The notes below the pieces were generated by a model. The model searched no databases, was not told where the DNA came from, and worked only from the letters and a program-made list of their open reading frames with translations. DNA of 64,000 nucleotides from the NCBI RefSeq assembly GCF_033118175.1, contig NC_083704.1, positions 49,254,501-49,318,500 on the forward strand, written 5' to 3'. Below are positions 47,768 to 58,863 of this stretch, piece by piece. This DNA is from Dama dama. Lineage: Eukaryota > Chordata > Mammalia > Artiodactyla > Cervidae. Each line of letters starts with the position of its first letter. Within the stretch, counting starts at the first letter, position 1. A program made the position numbers and the translations under genes.

Positions 47768-47872
47768 ATGTCTTGACAATGCCAGGAGACCTGGTCAGTG
47801 CTGTTCGTTTGTATTTTTCTCTCATATACAAACAAACAGCACTGACCAGGTCTCCTGGCATTGTCAAGACAT
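47768..47872. repeat. Near-perfect hairpin, 46-bp arms, 13-nt loop
   Basis: The left arm is 47768-47813, starting atgtcttgacaatgcc. The right arm 47827-47872 is its reverse complement with one mismatch (C47806 against A47834, a CpG decay pattern). The loop is tttttctctcata. It is not part of any repeat I recognise. In the intron transcript it would form a long stable stem; whether it is processed is unknown. Confidence 0.93.
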
Positions 47873-48059
47873 AGAAATACAGAAGATTTTAGCAAACATG
47901 CCAATATCCTTATGACTCCGAGAAAGCTATAAAGCACCAGTGATGTTTCATGGTTTCCTTCCCTCCGCTTATGGAAACCAGCATAAACTATCTCTTAGGA
48001 ATGGAACAGGCAAACATTGTGTCCTCTAAAGAGCTCTTAGCTCTTCCAAAGTATTTGTC

Positions 48060-48222
48060 TCCAGATGGGATAGGGAGAGGGGATGGAGGAGTGAGGGGGG
48101 TTAGGATGGGGAACACATGTAAATCCATGGCTGATTCATGTCAATGTATGGCAAAAACCACTACAATACTGTAAAGTAATTAGCCTCCAACTAATAAAAA
48201 TAAATGAAAAAGCAAAACAAAA
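48060..48222 (+). mobile_element. Short sense L1 3'-end fragment
   Basis: 'ggggaacacatgtaaatcca' and 'gctgattcatgtcaatgtat', then 'aatactgtaaagtaattagc' and an A-rich tail ending near 48222, are a sense ruminant L1 terminus about 160 bp long. Confidence 0.82.
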
Positions 48223-48367
48223 ACAAGGTATTTGTCTCCAGGTGAAGGAATGATTATCATATGACAAGTAGTAAGATACTGTCTGGCAAGGCAGGATGAC
48301 CTGAGTGTTTTCTGGATATTGATCAGTAAGAGTTAGTTGTTACTTAACAGAGATGAATTTGCGTGCA

Positions 48368-48592
48368 TTCATGTGTGCTCAGTTGCTTAGTTCTATATGA
48401 CTCTTTTGCGACCCTATGGACTGTAGCCTGCCAGGCTCCTCTGTCCATGTGATTTCCCAGGCCTGAATGCTGGCCTCCTCCAGTGGGTAGCCATTTCTTC
48501 CTCCAGGAGTTCTTCCTGACCAGGGGTCAAGCTTGTGTCTTCTGTATTAGCAGGCAGGTTCTTTATCACTGCACCACCTGGGAAACCCAGCG
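48368..48592 (-). mobile_element. Bov-tA-type SINE
   Basis: Reverse-complement copy with a small internal duplication (ctggcctcctccagtgggta). The complemented head 'gcaccacctgggaaaccca' is at the right edge. Confidence 0.85.
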
Positions 48593-50404
48593 ATGAATTT
48601 ACTGAGAATGTAGTTATGCTCAAGTTTATGTCCCCTCCCTTCTGTAAGTGTGTCCCAAAGTCCTGTGAATATATTCTCTCTCTCTCTTTTTTTTTTTTTT
48701 TTAGTTCGCAAAATTATGGTATTCCTATATTCCTTTAATGAGCTTTCCTATGCCCACTCTATTCAGGCCCCTCAAGATCTTGAGCAACCCTTCTTCTTGT
48801 TGTTGTTGAAATGTGGCAGATACTACCAACCAGAAGAGGGCAACCCTCAACATGGAGGGCCAAATGCAGGTAGGAAGAGCAGGGTGGGCCAAGAGGTAGA
48901 GATAGAATAAATTCAACAAAAACAGGCAGTCTCTGCAGCTGGGTTGTGCTAGTGATGGGGCGGCTAGCAGGCCTCCAGAGAGTGGCAGATTTGGAATCCA
49001 GCATCCATTACCTCTGTAGTTTGTTCATCTCGCCTGTTATACAGGACATTCTAGTAGGAAAAGTACTGCTGGAGCTCTTTGGGGCAGACTTGATGACTAA
49101 TGTCTTTTCAGTCAAATTTCCTCTGAATAATAGAAGGTAAGGTTGCATATCAAAACCAGACATAAATGTATTTGACCATGGATTGCAATAAAATTTACTG
49201 GTGTTAAAGATAATCAAACGATTTCACTTTCCATGAATTTTATTGTCTGAAAAAAGTGATATCCCTCCTTGGAAGGGAGGAGAATAACTTGATTCAGTTG
49301 CTATTCTGCTGGGAGAGAAAATTTCTGAAACTTGACAGCAAATGATGCCTGTCTTTTCTACTTAAGTCTGCCCTCCCCATCAGGGAACCCTGCTGTCTCG
49401 TCTAGAACGCACAAGCTCAGTTTGTTCACTTGGCCTATTTTCAGCTTTGTAACAGGGAAGCTGTATCACATTCCCTCTGCTGGCTGGTGCAAAGAGGCAA
49501 ACTGTTGAGCAGATGTTGATTAAAGGGACCCAGGTTGCCATGTTCAGTGTTTCAGTTTATGTGTAGTGGGGCTTTGATAGTTTATACACAGAGGGCCTGT
49601 GTCTCACCTGAGTTAACGAGTACTGCAACGGAATACTAGCATTGTCTTTGATAGCCTCTGTGTTGAGGTATGAAATTATATCCCACTGCCATAAGGGTCT
49701 GTGAACCTCTGAAAACCATGCCACATCATGATTGTTTTTTGATAGAAAAGTACATATAAAGTGCAAGGATAGTTTTGAGTGAATAAATAAGAATGGAAGC
49801 ATCTTGAAAACAGGTTTTTCCTTATGTTAACATATCAATCTTCCATTTTGCTTCCTTGGATATTGGCAAAACCACTTGATTTTTACCATGTTCTAAAAGA
49901 TCTGACCCAAGTTTTTATTGATAAACAGTGTCATGAGCTGGGTGGACTTAGTCAAGTTATTTTACCCCTTTAAGCCTCAGTTTTCTCATTGATAAAATAA
50001 GAACTCTTCTCCATCTCCCAACCCCAGCCCCGCAAGGGATTGTTTTGAATGAAATGAGATGATGGATGTTCAAAATAGCCAGCAGAGTACATGGGGGATA
50101 ATAAAGCTCTTAATAGACTATAGCCTATATTTATGTATAGTGAGAATCATATATACAAATTGCATTTATTCATTTACCCAATATTATTGTTCACCTACCA
50201 TGTTCCATGTCTAGAATTCATACATATGTTATCTCACAATAAATTTGACTACAGTAGTTTGAATTTCTCTAAAATTTTTTTGAAACCCTTGAATGCCAAA
50301 CCCTGTTTAGCAATGTTTGCTTTTCCTATTCCAGTTCAAAGCATATTCATGACTTTGGACCAGTGTTTGAGCATAACCCTGCTATTTCTCTTTAAGCACT
50401 TTCT
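48593..50404. other. Unique intronic sequence (about 1.8 kb)
   Basis: Contains a CT-run plus poly(T) at about 48676-48703. No exon, RNA gene or recent element is supported. A weak MIR-like block lies near 49950-50060 (taagcctcagttttctcatt). Confidence 0.45.
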
Positions 50405-51806
50405 CAGTTCAGTTCAGTCACTCAGTCATGTCCAACTCTTTGCGACCCCATGAACCACAGCATGCCAGGCCTTCCTGTCCATCACCAACTCGCCGAGTTT
50501 ACCCAAACTCATGTCCATCGAGTTGGTGATGTCACCCAACCATCTCATCCTCTGTAGTCCCCTTCTCCTGCCTTCAATCTTTCCCAACATCAGGGTCTTT
50601 TCAAATGAGTCAGCTCTTCGCATCAAGTGGCCAAAGTACTGGAGTTTCAGCTTTAACATCAATCCTTCCAATGAACACCCAGGACTGATTTCCCTTAGGA
50701 TGGACTGTTTGTATATCCTTGCAGTACAAGGGACTCTCAAGAGTCTTCTCCAACAGCACAATTCAAAAGCATAAATGCTTCGGTGCTCAGCCCTCTTTAT
50801 AGTCCAACTCTCACATCCATACATGACCACTGGAAAAACCATATCCTTGACTAGATGGACCTTTGTTAACAAAGTAATGTCTCTGCTTTTTAATATGCTG
50901 TCTAGGTTGGTCATAACTTCCCTTCCAAGGAGTAAGCATCTTTTAATTTCATGGCTACAATCACCATCTACAGTGATTTTGGAGCCCAAAATAATAAAGT
51001 CAGCCACTGTTTCCACTGTTTCCCCATCTATTTGCCATGAAGTGATGGGACCAGATGCCATGATCTTAGTCTTCTGAATGTTGAGCTTTAAGCCAACTTT
51101 TTCACTCTTCTCTTTCACGTTCATCAAGAGGCTCTTTAGTTCTTCACTTTCTCCCATAAGGGTGGTGTCATCTGCGTATCTGAGGTTATTGATGTTTCTC
51201 CCGGCAATCTTGATTCCAGCTTGTGCTTCATCCAGCCCAGCATTTCGCATGGTGTACTCTGTATATAAGTTAAATAAGCAGGGTACAGTATACAGCCTTG
51301 ACGTACTCCTTTTCCTATTTGGAACCAGTCTGTTGTTCCATGTCCAGTTCTGTTGCTTCCTGACCTGCATACGGGTTTCTCAAGAGGCAGGTCAGGTGGT
51401 CTGGTATTCCCATCCCTTTCAGAATTTCCCACAGTTTATTGTGATCCACATAGTCAAAGGCTTTGGCATAGTCAATAAAAGAGAAATAGATGTTTTTCTG
51501 GAACTCTCTTGCTTTTTCGATGATCCAGCGAATATTGGCAATTTGATGTCTGTTTCCTCTGCCTTCTCTAAAACCAGCTTGAACATCTGGAAGGTCATGG
51601 TTCATGTACTGCTGAAGCCTGGTTTGGAGAATTTTGAGCATTATTTTACTAGTGCGTGAGATGAGTGCAATTTTGCGGTAGTTTGAACATTCTTTGGCAT
51701 TGCCTTTCTTTGGGATTGGAATGAAAACTGACCTTTTCCAGTCCTGTGGCTACTCCCGAGGTTTCCAAATTCGCTGACAGCACTTTCATAGCATCATCTT
51801 TTAGGC
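50405..51806 (-). mobile_element. BovB LINE fragment with a 314-codon open frame
   Basis: The complement of BovB from the RT fingers to the tail. The minus-strand frame at 50426-51370 is open for 314 codons. It covers the RYADDTTLM catalytic block and the C-terminal region, ending with the usual VHGVAKSWT block. The adjoining piece at 51315-51641 carries the FIDYAKAFDYVDH palm block in another frame. A frameshift, stop codons and 5' truncation make it inactive. The long frame is a relic, not a host gene. Confidence 0.92.
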
Positions 51807-52188
51807 AGCCCCTTGAAAAATAGCTCTTTAGTCTTAGGTTGAGGTGCAAGTACTGTTATTTATTTAAATGATGACTTTATATTATTCTCAACTGTTTTCC
51901 TAAAATAATATGCATTAATAATATGACTGAATACAACTGATAGCTGTTGCAAAGTTTAATATAGTAGGACTTGAAGGAAGAGTTCACAGATGGTTTAAAG
52001 TCATACTTTTGAATAAATTATCTCAGACTATGGGAAGAGGGTACCATGAGCTGCAGCTGGATTGTCTGTCTCTTCATATTGCCTACTACAACTTTGAGGA
52101 GGTTACCAGTTTTATTACCTAGAATTAAGTGGAAAGAAAATGTAAACTTCTAGATCTTTGAAGTTTCCATTTTAAGAGGTTAGACCAG

Positions 52189-52190
<2 letters not shown>
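51807..52190. other. Intronic sequence, nothing recognised
   Basis: AT-rich, no exon or element supported. Confidence 0.5.

Positions 52191-52191
<1 letters not shown>

Positions 52192-52242
<51 letters not shown>
52192..52242 (+). repeat. (TA)n dinucleotide tract
   Basis: About 25 uninterrupted TA units. Such tracts are able to extrude as cruciforms and tend to be unstable. Confidence 0.97.
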
Positions 52243-52246
<4 letters not shown>

Positions 52247-52257
52247 TAATAAAAGAG

Positions 52258-52279
52258 TTAGGGTTAGGGTTAGGGTTAG
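52258..52279 (+). repeat. Short interstitial telomeric repeat
   Basis: Three exact TTAGGG units plus TTAG lie 15 bp to the right of the TA tract. The preceding bases are AAAAGAG. The repeat is too short and internal to be a telomere. Confidence 0.93.
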
Positions 52280-52934
52280 TTGCCAAAAAAACAACTACTT
52301 GTTAATGTTGCCATGTTACATTGGGGTAGAGCCTTACAATTTTCACAGGGTACATGTTCCATTCAGTCCCCTCCACCATCCTGTGGGGTCATCAGGACAG
52401 CTGTTTTTATAGATGAGGAAGATGAGGTCCAGAAGTAGTTAAATGGTTTGACTGAGATTGTGAGATAGAAAAGCAATGGGTATCAAGTTTGCTGACCTCC
52501 AGTAAACAGCACCAATAATTATTGTGGCAAGGAGATGTGAAAGACCAGGCAAATGATCTTTTGTGCTAGCCCTCAGGGGAGGCTCCTGATGTGTATAACT
52601 TAGGTGCCGCCTGAGGTCACCCTGTCCTTCGAAATGAGTAGATACAGCTTCCTTGTCATATCCCACATCCAGTAAAAAGCCCATCCCTTCCAGGAGTCCT
52701 CACTGTACCCCCGAGTCTCCTGGTTCTCAAGGAGCCCTTCAATTGTGAATTTCTACCCCTTTTGCATTGTTGAGCTTGCGTATATCTCCCTCTTTGGGGT
52801 CTGGTTGTTTTGTTTACTCAGTCATGGAACATAGCCCCCCACCCCCACCTCATCCCTTAATTTGCATTCTTCCCACTCACACTCATATAAGGCATATGGA
52901 GGCTTAACAGCCTTTCCTGAAACTTTGAGGTGTT
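52280..52934. other. Intronic sequence, nothing firm
   Basis: A MIR-like trace may lie near 52385-52470 (tagatgaggaagatgaggtc). The 81-codon minus-strand frame at 52439-52684 has no recognisable features. Confidence 0.45.
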
Positions 52935-53130
52935 AGAAAGGAAAGGAAAGTGAAAGCCACTCAGTCATGTCCTACTCTTTGCGACCCCATATAGCCCATG
53001 GAATATTCCAGGCAAGAATACTGAGTGGGTAGCCTTTCCCTTTTCCAGGGGATCTTCCCAACCCGGGGATTGAACCCAGGTGTCCTCCATTGCAGGTGGA
53101 CTCTTTACCAGCTAGGCCACAAGGGAAGCC
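52935..53130 (-). mobile_element. Bov-tA-type SINE
   Basis: Reverse-complement copy from 'aggaaagtgaaagccactca' to the complemented head 'ggccacaagggaagccc'. It is slightly shortened in the middle. Confidence 0.87.
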
Positions 53131-53250
53131 CAAGAATACTAGAGTGGGTAGCCTACCCCTTCTCCAGTGTATCTTCCTGACCCAGGAGTTGAACCGGGAT
53201 CTCCTGCACTGCAGGCAGATTCTTTACCAACTGAGCTATCAGGGAGCCTT
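53131..53250 (-). mobile_element. Partial Bov-tA-type SINE in tandem
   Basis: Starts at the SINE-internal block 'aagaatactagagtgggtag' and ends at the complemented head 'gagctatcaggga'. The left half is missing. It lies directly against the preceding copy, so it may be a partial duplication or one SINE inserted into another. Confidence 0.8.
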
Positions 53251-53685
53251 GGGGTGGGAGAGTTGGTCACCACAGGGTAGACTTGAGTAAACAGAGCTTC
53301 AGGCTTCCCTGATTCAAAAATCTTGTGCTTCCTCATCACATGGCGTTTCTCATCAGTCACCTTTGCCTGCTCCTTTCAATACCTTGCCAGGTTGCTCAGA
53401 CCTGTCTCTTGCCTACTTCTTTCACTGGCCCAAGTAACTACCTTTCTTTATACCTTAATCCTAGTCCACCTGCCTATAGTAGAGTTCAGGTCTCTGTGCT
53501 CCTCATTCTCCCCATAGACCATACCTTTAGTTCCTCATCTTTTCTACATAAAAAGAATTGTGGAATATTTCATATTTCTCAAAGTAAAGGCAATTTTTAA
53601 ATCTCCAAGTGAAATTCAGGTGTCAGCTCTTAAAATCCCATTCCCCCTAGTTTCTACAGTTGTCTTAACTCCCATAGCTGCCATA
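53251..53685. other. Intronic sequence, nothing firm
   Basis: A weak L2-like trace is possible at 53340-53520. No exon is seen. Confidence 0.4.
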
Positions 53686-53923
53686 TGTATCCTATGAATG
53701 TGAAAGTGAAGTCACACAGCCGTGTCCAACTCTTTGCAACCCCTTGGAGAGTGTAGCCTACAGGCTCCTCTGTCCGTGGGATTTTTCCAGGCAAGAATAC
53801 TGAAGTGAGTTGCCATTTCCTTCTCCAGGAGATCTTCCCACCCCAGGGATTGAACCTGGGTCTGCCACATTGTAGGCAGACACTTCACCATCTGAGCCAC
53901 CAGGGAAGTCATTGTATCCTATG
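53686..53923 (-). mobile_element. Bov-tA-type SINE with 11-bp target-site duplication
   Basis: Reverse-complement full-length copy bounded by the exact repeat tgtatcctatg at 53686-53696 and 53913-53923. Confidence 0.92.
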
Positions 53924-54057
53924 GGACAGGTGGTATTCTTATCTCATTTTTCAGTGGATGCACCCAAGACTCAAAGAGAAACTGCCTAAGGTCACAGAGA
54001 GATCTAATCTCCTCCCAGCCCCTGCCCTGGGGCTTATCAAATATTTTCTTAAAGGAC

Positions 54058-54355
54058 TTCAGTTCAGTTCAGTCACTCAGTCCTGTCCTACTCTTTGCAA
54101 CCCCATGGACTGCAGCACGCCAGGCCTCCTTGTCCATCACAAACTCCCAGAGTTTAGTCAAACTCATGTCCATCAAGTCGGTGATGCCATCCAACCGTGT
54201 CATCCTCTGTCATCCCCTTCTCCTGCCTTCAATCTTTCCCAGCATCAGGGTCTTTTCAGATGAGTCAATTTTTTGCATCAGGTGGCCAAAATATTGGAAT
54301 TTCAGCTTCAACATCAGTCCTTCCAATGAATATTCAGGACTGATTTTCTTTAGAA
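54058..54355 (-). mobile_element. BovB LINE 3' fragment, antisense
   Basis: The complement of the last 300 bp of BovB, from the tail cagttcagttcagtcactca at the left to the block near 'aggactgattttctttag'. Strongly 5' truncated. Confidence 0.87.
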
Positions 54356-55698
54356 GTCTCTACTGCAACTATGCAGCTCTGCCATTTGAAACAGAACACT
54401 CAACCAGGTATAGACATTATGTACACAAATGGCTGTGTTTCAGTAAGTCTTGTTTACAAAAACAGGTGGTGGGCTAGAAACTGGCCTGTGGGACAGAGTT
54501 GCAGACCCTGCACTTCACTGCTTTTTCCCATAATACTGGCTCTCTATTGAATGTCTCTAATTTAAAGCCTAAAGTGAATTGAGAACAGAATCCAGAGCAG
54601 AATCCACGTGGGTCACATCATTTAGAGTGCCTTTTCATTTTCATTCTGGAAGCTATGCACAGAGCAAACGAGTCTATAATGATTGTTAAACTATCCATAG
54701 GACATCCATGATGGAGCTGCCTCAGAAGTTGGTTGGAGACATGCTGGGATTTTAAAGTCTGGGTTAAGGGCACATTGTTGGGATTGTATGACATTATTTA
54801 TATTTTATTTTAAGCAAAATTGACAGTGCGTGAGTTGCTCACATTTCTCAAGGTCTGTTTTTCTCTCCAAGGCCATATATGACTAAGAGAGCATAGTTTA
54901 TGCTCAGTTTATTGTATCTAAAGAACACAAGGAGTTGCTGTTTCCTACATCTTCCTACTAACAAAAAAATGTGATTGGATTAAATTTGTGGGCTTTTTAA
55001 AAAAAAAAAAAAAAAGCTGCCCATTGTACTATGGTGATGGAATCAGCACTCTTTTTTTTCTGAGTCAACTTTCCTATGAAAACATTTCCCGTATTCATGT
55101 AATGGTCTCATCTCTGATCACCAGTTTTGGAGATTAATGTTGAAAACAAAGGTATTTTCTTTCTTACAAGGATGATCTAAAGAAACATTGAAAACTGCTT
55201 TTTAGTGTTTCCTTTTCGGCAGTTTACTAATAATTTCCTAGTGGCCAAAGGTTGGACTTTTTCTCTTCTTTCTCTTTTTCTTTAAAAGTATCTTTGAAGA
55301 CACTTTATCATTATTTGGCAAGTTTCATTTTAGAATTAAGTTTTACAGTTTGCTTATCATTTAAGATCCTGAAAACAGGGGTTTCTAATGGAAATGTTGA
55401 AACCACCTTAATCTGTTGGTAAATGTTTTCATTCTAGCACTTATCTGAGTTCAAAGAGGGCCCTGGAAAATTTTTGGGTTTTTTTTTTATGAAATCTTTG
55501 AATCAGGAGTTGCATTCATTCTGAAACAAACAGAGCAGGGTTCCCATTTAACCTGCAGCACTAGGGTAGTGCTTCATTCTGAACTATAAATAGGTCCCGC
55601 CTGTATGTGTCATATCTTGAATATTTCAGCTGCATGCCTCAGGGAAGTGAGTGGGGAAGGAGCTTCCTTCTCTTTGTAAAAGCTGTGTTTCTCAAATA
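54356..55698. other. Intronic sequence with one old repeat
   Basis: 54390-54515 (ggctgtgtttcagtaagtct, aaaaacaggtggtgggctag) resembles the same unnamed old repeat as 35220-35315. Poly(A) at about 55000-55015. No exon is recognised. Confidence 0.45.
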
Positions 55699-57779
55699 GT
55701 TCAGTTCAGTCACTCAGTCCTGTCTGACTCTTTGTAGCCCCATGGATTACAGCATGCCAGGCTTCCCTGTCCATCACCAATTCCTGGAGCTTACTCAAAT
55801 TCATGTCCATCAAGTCAGTGATGCCATCCAACCATCTCATCCTCTGTCATCCCCTTCTCCTGCCTTCAGTCTTTCCCAGCATCAGGGTCTTTTCAAGTGA
55901 GTCAACTCTTTGCATCAAGTGGCCAAAGTGTTGGAGTTTCAGCTTCAGCAGCAGTCCTTCCAGTGAATATTTAGGACTGATTTCCTTTAGGATTGACTGG
56001 TTGAGTCTTCTTGCAGTCCAGAGGACTCTCAAGAGTCTTCTCCAACACCACAGTTCAAAAGCATCAATTCTTCGGTGCTCAGCTTTCTTTGTGGTCCAAC
56101 TCTCACATCCGTACATGACTACTGGAAAAACTATAACTTTGACTAGACAGACCTTTGTCGGCAAAGTGATATGTCTGCTTTTTAATATGTTGTCTAGGTT
56201 GGTCATAACTTTCTTCCAAGGAGCAAGTGTTTTTTAATTTCATGGCAGCAGTCACCATCTGCAGTGAATTTGGAGCCAAAAAAAATAAAGTCTCTCACTG
56301 TTTCCATTGTTTCCTCATCTATTTGCCATGATGTGATGGGACCGGATGCCATGATTTTAGTTTTCTGAATGTTGAGTTTTAAGCCAACTTTTTCACTCTG
56401 CTCTTTCACTTTCATCAAGAGGCTCTTTAGTTCTTTGCTTTCTGCCATAAGGGTGGTGTCATCTGCATATCTGAGGTTATTGATATTTCTCCTGGCAATC
56501 TTGATTCCAGCTTGTGCTTCATCCAGCCCAGCATTTCGCATGGTGTACTCTGCATATAAGTTAAATAAGCAGGGTGACAATATACAGACTTGATGTACTG
56601 CTTTTCCTATTTGGAACCAGTCTGTTGTTCCATGTCCAGTTCTAGCTGTTGCTTCCTGACCTGCATACAGATTCTCAGGAAGGAGGTCAGGTGGTCTGGT
56701 GTTCTGATCTCTTGAAGAATTTTCCACAGTTTGTGGTGATCCACACAGTCAAAGGCTTTGGCGTAGTCAATAAAGGAGAAGTAGATGTTTCTCTGGAAGT
56801 CTCTTGCTTTTTCGATCATCCAATGGATGTTGGCAATTTGATCTCTGGTTCCTCTGCCTTTTCTAAATCCAGCTTGAATATCTGGAAGTTCATGGTTCAT
56901 GTACTGTTGAAGCCTGGCTTGGAGAATTTTGAGCATTACTTTGTTAGTGAGATGAGTGCATTTGTGCAGTAGTTTGAGCATGCTTTGGCATTACCTTTCT
57001 TTGGGATTGGAATGAAAACTGACCTTTTCTGGTCCTGTGGTCACTGCTGAGTTTTCCAAATTTGCTGGCATATTGAGTGCAGCATTCTTATAGTATCACC
57101 TTTTAGGATTTGAAATAACTCAGCTGGATTTTCATCACCTCCACTAGCTTTGTTCCTGGTGATACTTCCTAAGGCCCACTTAACTTCGCATGCCAGGATG
57201 TCTGGCTGTAGGTGAGTGATCACTCCATCGTGGTTATCTGGGTCATGAAGATCTTTTTTGAATAGTTCTTCTGTGTATTCTTGCCACTTCTTCTTAATAT
57301 CTTTTGCTTCTTTGAGGTCCATACCATTTCTGTCCTTTATTGTGCCCATCTTTGCAGGAAGTGTTCCCTTCATATCTCTAATTTTCTTGAAGAGATCTCT
57401 CGTCTTTCCCATTCTATTGTTTTCCTCTGTTTCTTTGCATTGATCATTGAGGAAAGCTTTCTTATCTCTCCTTGCTGTTCTTTGGAACTCTGCATTCAAA
57501 TGGGTATATCTTTCCTTTTCTCGTCTGCCTTTCACTTCTCTTCTTTTCCCAGCTATTTGTAAACCTCCTCAGACAACCATTTTGCCTTTTTGCATTTCTT
57601 TTTCTTGGGGATGGTTGATCACACCCCTTGTACAGTGTCACAAATGTCTGTCCATAGTTCTTCAGGCACTCTGTCTATCAGATCTAATCCCTTGAATTTA
57701 TTTGTCACTTCCATTGTATAATCAATTGTAAGGGATTTGATTTAGGTCATACCTGAATGGTCTGGTAGTTTTCCCTACT
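55699..57779 (-). mobile_element. BovB LINE fragment, about 2.1 kb, antisense
   Basis: The complement of BovB from the end of the endonuclease domain (right, near 57779) to the tail (left). Minus-strand open pieces carry the linker region (57041-57535), the RT palm with FIDYAKAFDCVDHHKLW (56607-56981), RYADDTTLM (56203-56727) and the C-terminal block (55847-56206). Each is in a different frame, so it encodes no complete protein. Confidence 0.92.
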
Positions 57780-58390
57780 CATTTGTTTCTCATTTGTTTT
57801 CCCTAATTACTAATTTAGAGCAGTCAGGAAGATGGTGCAGAGTATTTTCTGCAGACCTTGTATATCTAATGAGCAGCTTACTGAAATTCACTCAGCACAT
57901 ATGTATTGAGGGCCTCCTATGTGCTAGGGGCTGGGAATATAGCCCTGAGGTGAGATGAAATCAGAGAGATGGAGTCTCTGCCCCTTGGACTTTCAGTGGA
58001 AAATGGTAGTCAGTAAATACAACTTAAGTTACAGTTATGAATATGGAGGTAATCACCTGATATAGTTGCCAAGAGTGTCATAAAGAAGTACAGGTGCTGA
58101 GAGCATGAAAGAGCAGGAGTTGGGGTGGGTCAGGAGGGAGGACGTTCCATTTTCTGGGGCAGGAAGGTCTCAGGAAGACTAGGGGAAGGGGGAGAGAAGA
58201 TCAGGTAATTGTCAAGCCAGAGATGGTAGGACTATGGGAGCTTAACAGTTTGAGGATTCAGTGTGACTATACTAAAGAGGAAGGGTTGAGAGGAGGCCAG
58301 GAGTTAGGCAGGGCCAGTTTGAGAGTATGTGTGGTGGTGGTGGGGTATCCTAGGCATGAATGCATTTTACCCTTGATCCCAACACTTCCC
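57780..58390. other. Left flank of the endogenous retrovirus; MIR-like repeat
   Basis: 57885-57990 ('attgagggcctcctatgtgc', 'taggggctgggaatatagcc') is a MIR-type fragment, possibly extending to about 58300. The ERV begins at 58391 after 'aacacttccc', which should recur as a target-site duplication beyond the right edge of the window. Confidence 0.55.
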
Positions 58391-58743
58391 TGTTAGAAAA
58401 CGCCACAGGAAGAAAGGGCCACCTCTAAGGACCGTTGATGAAGGCCTTTTTTGGGCGGTAGCTCTCGGGCAGAACTCCCGGGGGCGGGTGAGCGAGGAGA
58501 CAAAGGGAGTCTGTGAGGTATGAGGGGTGGGGAGAGGTTTTATAGCCAGGGCCGGCGTCCAAGGCAGGTCTTCGCATATAAGGAAGAAAGCGCGGGCTAC
58601 AGCGGCGGTTGGTGTCCAAGGGCTCCGTGTCAGCACCTGATTGGACCGGGCTGCAGGGGGTCGGCCCCCGGAAGTTTAGCCAGCCTCCGGAACTCGTCTG
58701 CGGCACTTTTTCTGGGGCATGCCTCAACATGCCCGACCTTTCA
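58391..58743 (-). mobile_element. 3' LTR of a gammaretrovirus-like ERV
   Basis: A 353-bp LTR. On the minus strand it begins TGAAAGGTCGGGC after the polypurine tract and ends CTAACA, giving the TG...CA ends. Inside are a CCAAT box (58637-58644) and a TATAAAA box (58538-58544), which puts R-U5 in the last 120 or so nt. I see no AATAAA or ATTAAA. The first 100 bp from the left edge match the partial 5' LTR at 63900-64000 except for two CpG-type changes and one indel. It could act as a promoter antisense to the host gene, but nothing here shows that it does. Confidence 0.92.
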
Positions 58744-58756
58744 TCCCGGCCTTTTT
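58744..58756 (-). other. ERV polypurine tract
   Basis: The minus-strand string aaaaaggccggga immediately precedes the TGAA start of the 3' LTR, the position and composition expected of the plus-strand DNA primer. Two pyrimidines interrupt it. Confidence 0.8.
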
Positions 58757-58863
58757 GTTATAGGACAAGGGGCGCCGGTTCTCTCTGGCTACTTCCTGCT
58801 GAACGGGGGCGGCGAGGGGTAGGGTGTGGCCGGGATGACTGGGAGCATCTGCCGTTAATTTTG

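Noticed and set aside
47768..47872. The hairpin as a tRNA or known microRNA gene
   Set aside because: The stem is a single long duplex with no cloverleaf, and I do not recognise the arm sequence as a known microRNA. Kept only as a structural finding.
50426..51370. A 314-codon open frame as a possible host gene
   Set aside because: It carries the RTE-type RYADD catalytic block and the BovB C-terminus and sits within a truncated BovB copy. It is a LINE relic.
52258..52279. A telomere or chromosome end
   Set aside because: Just over three units, followed by ordinary intronic sequence on both sides.
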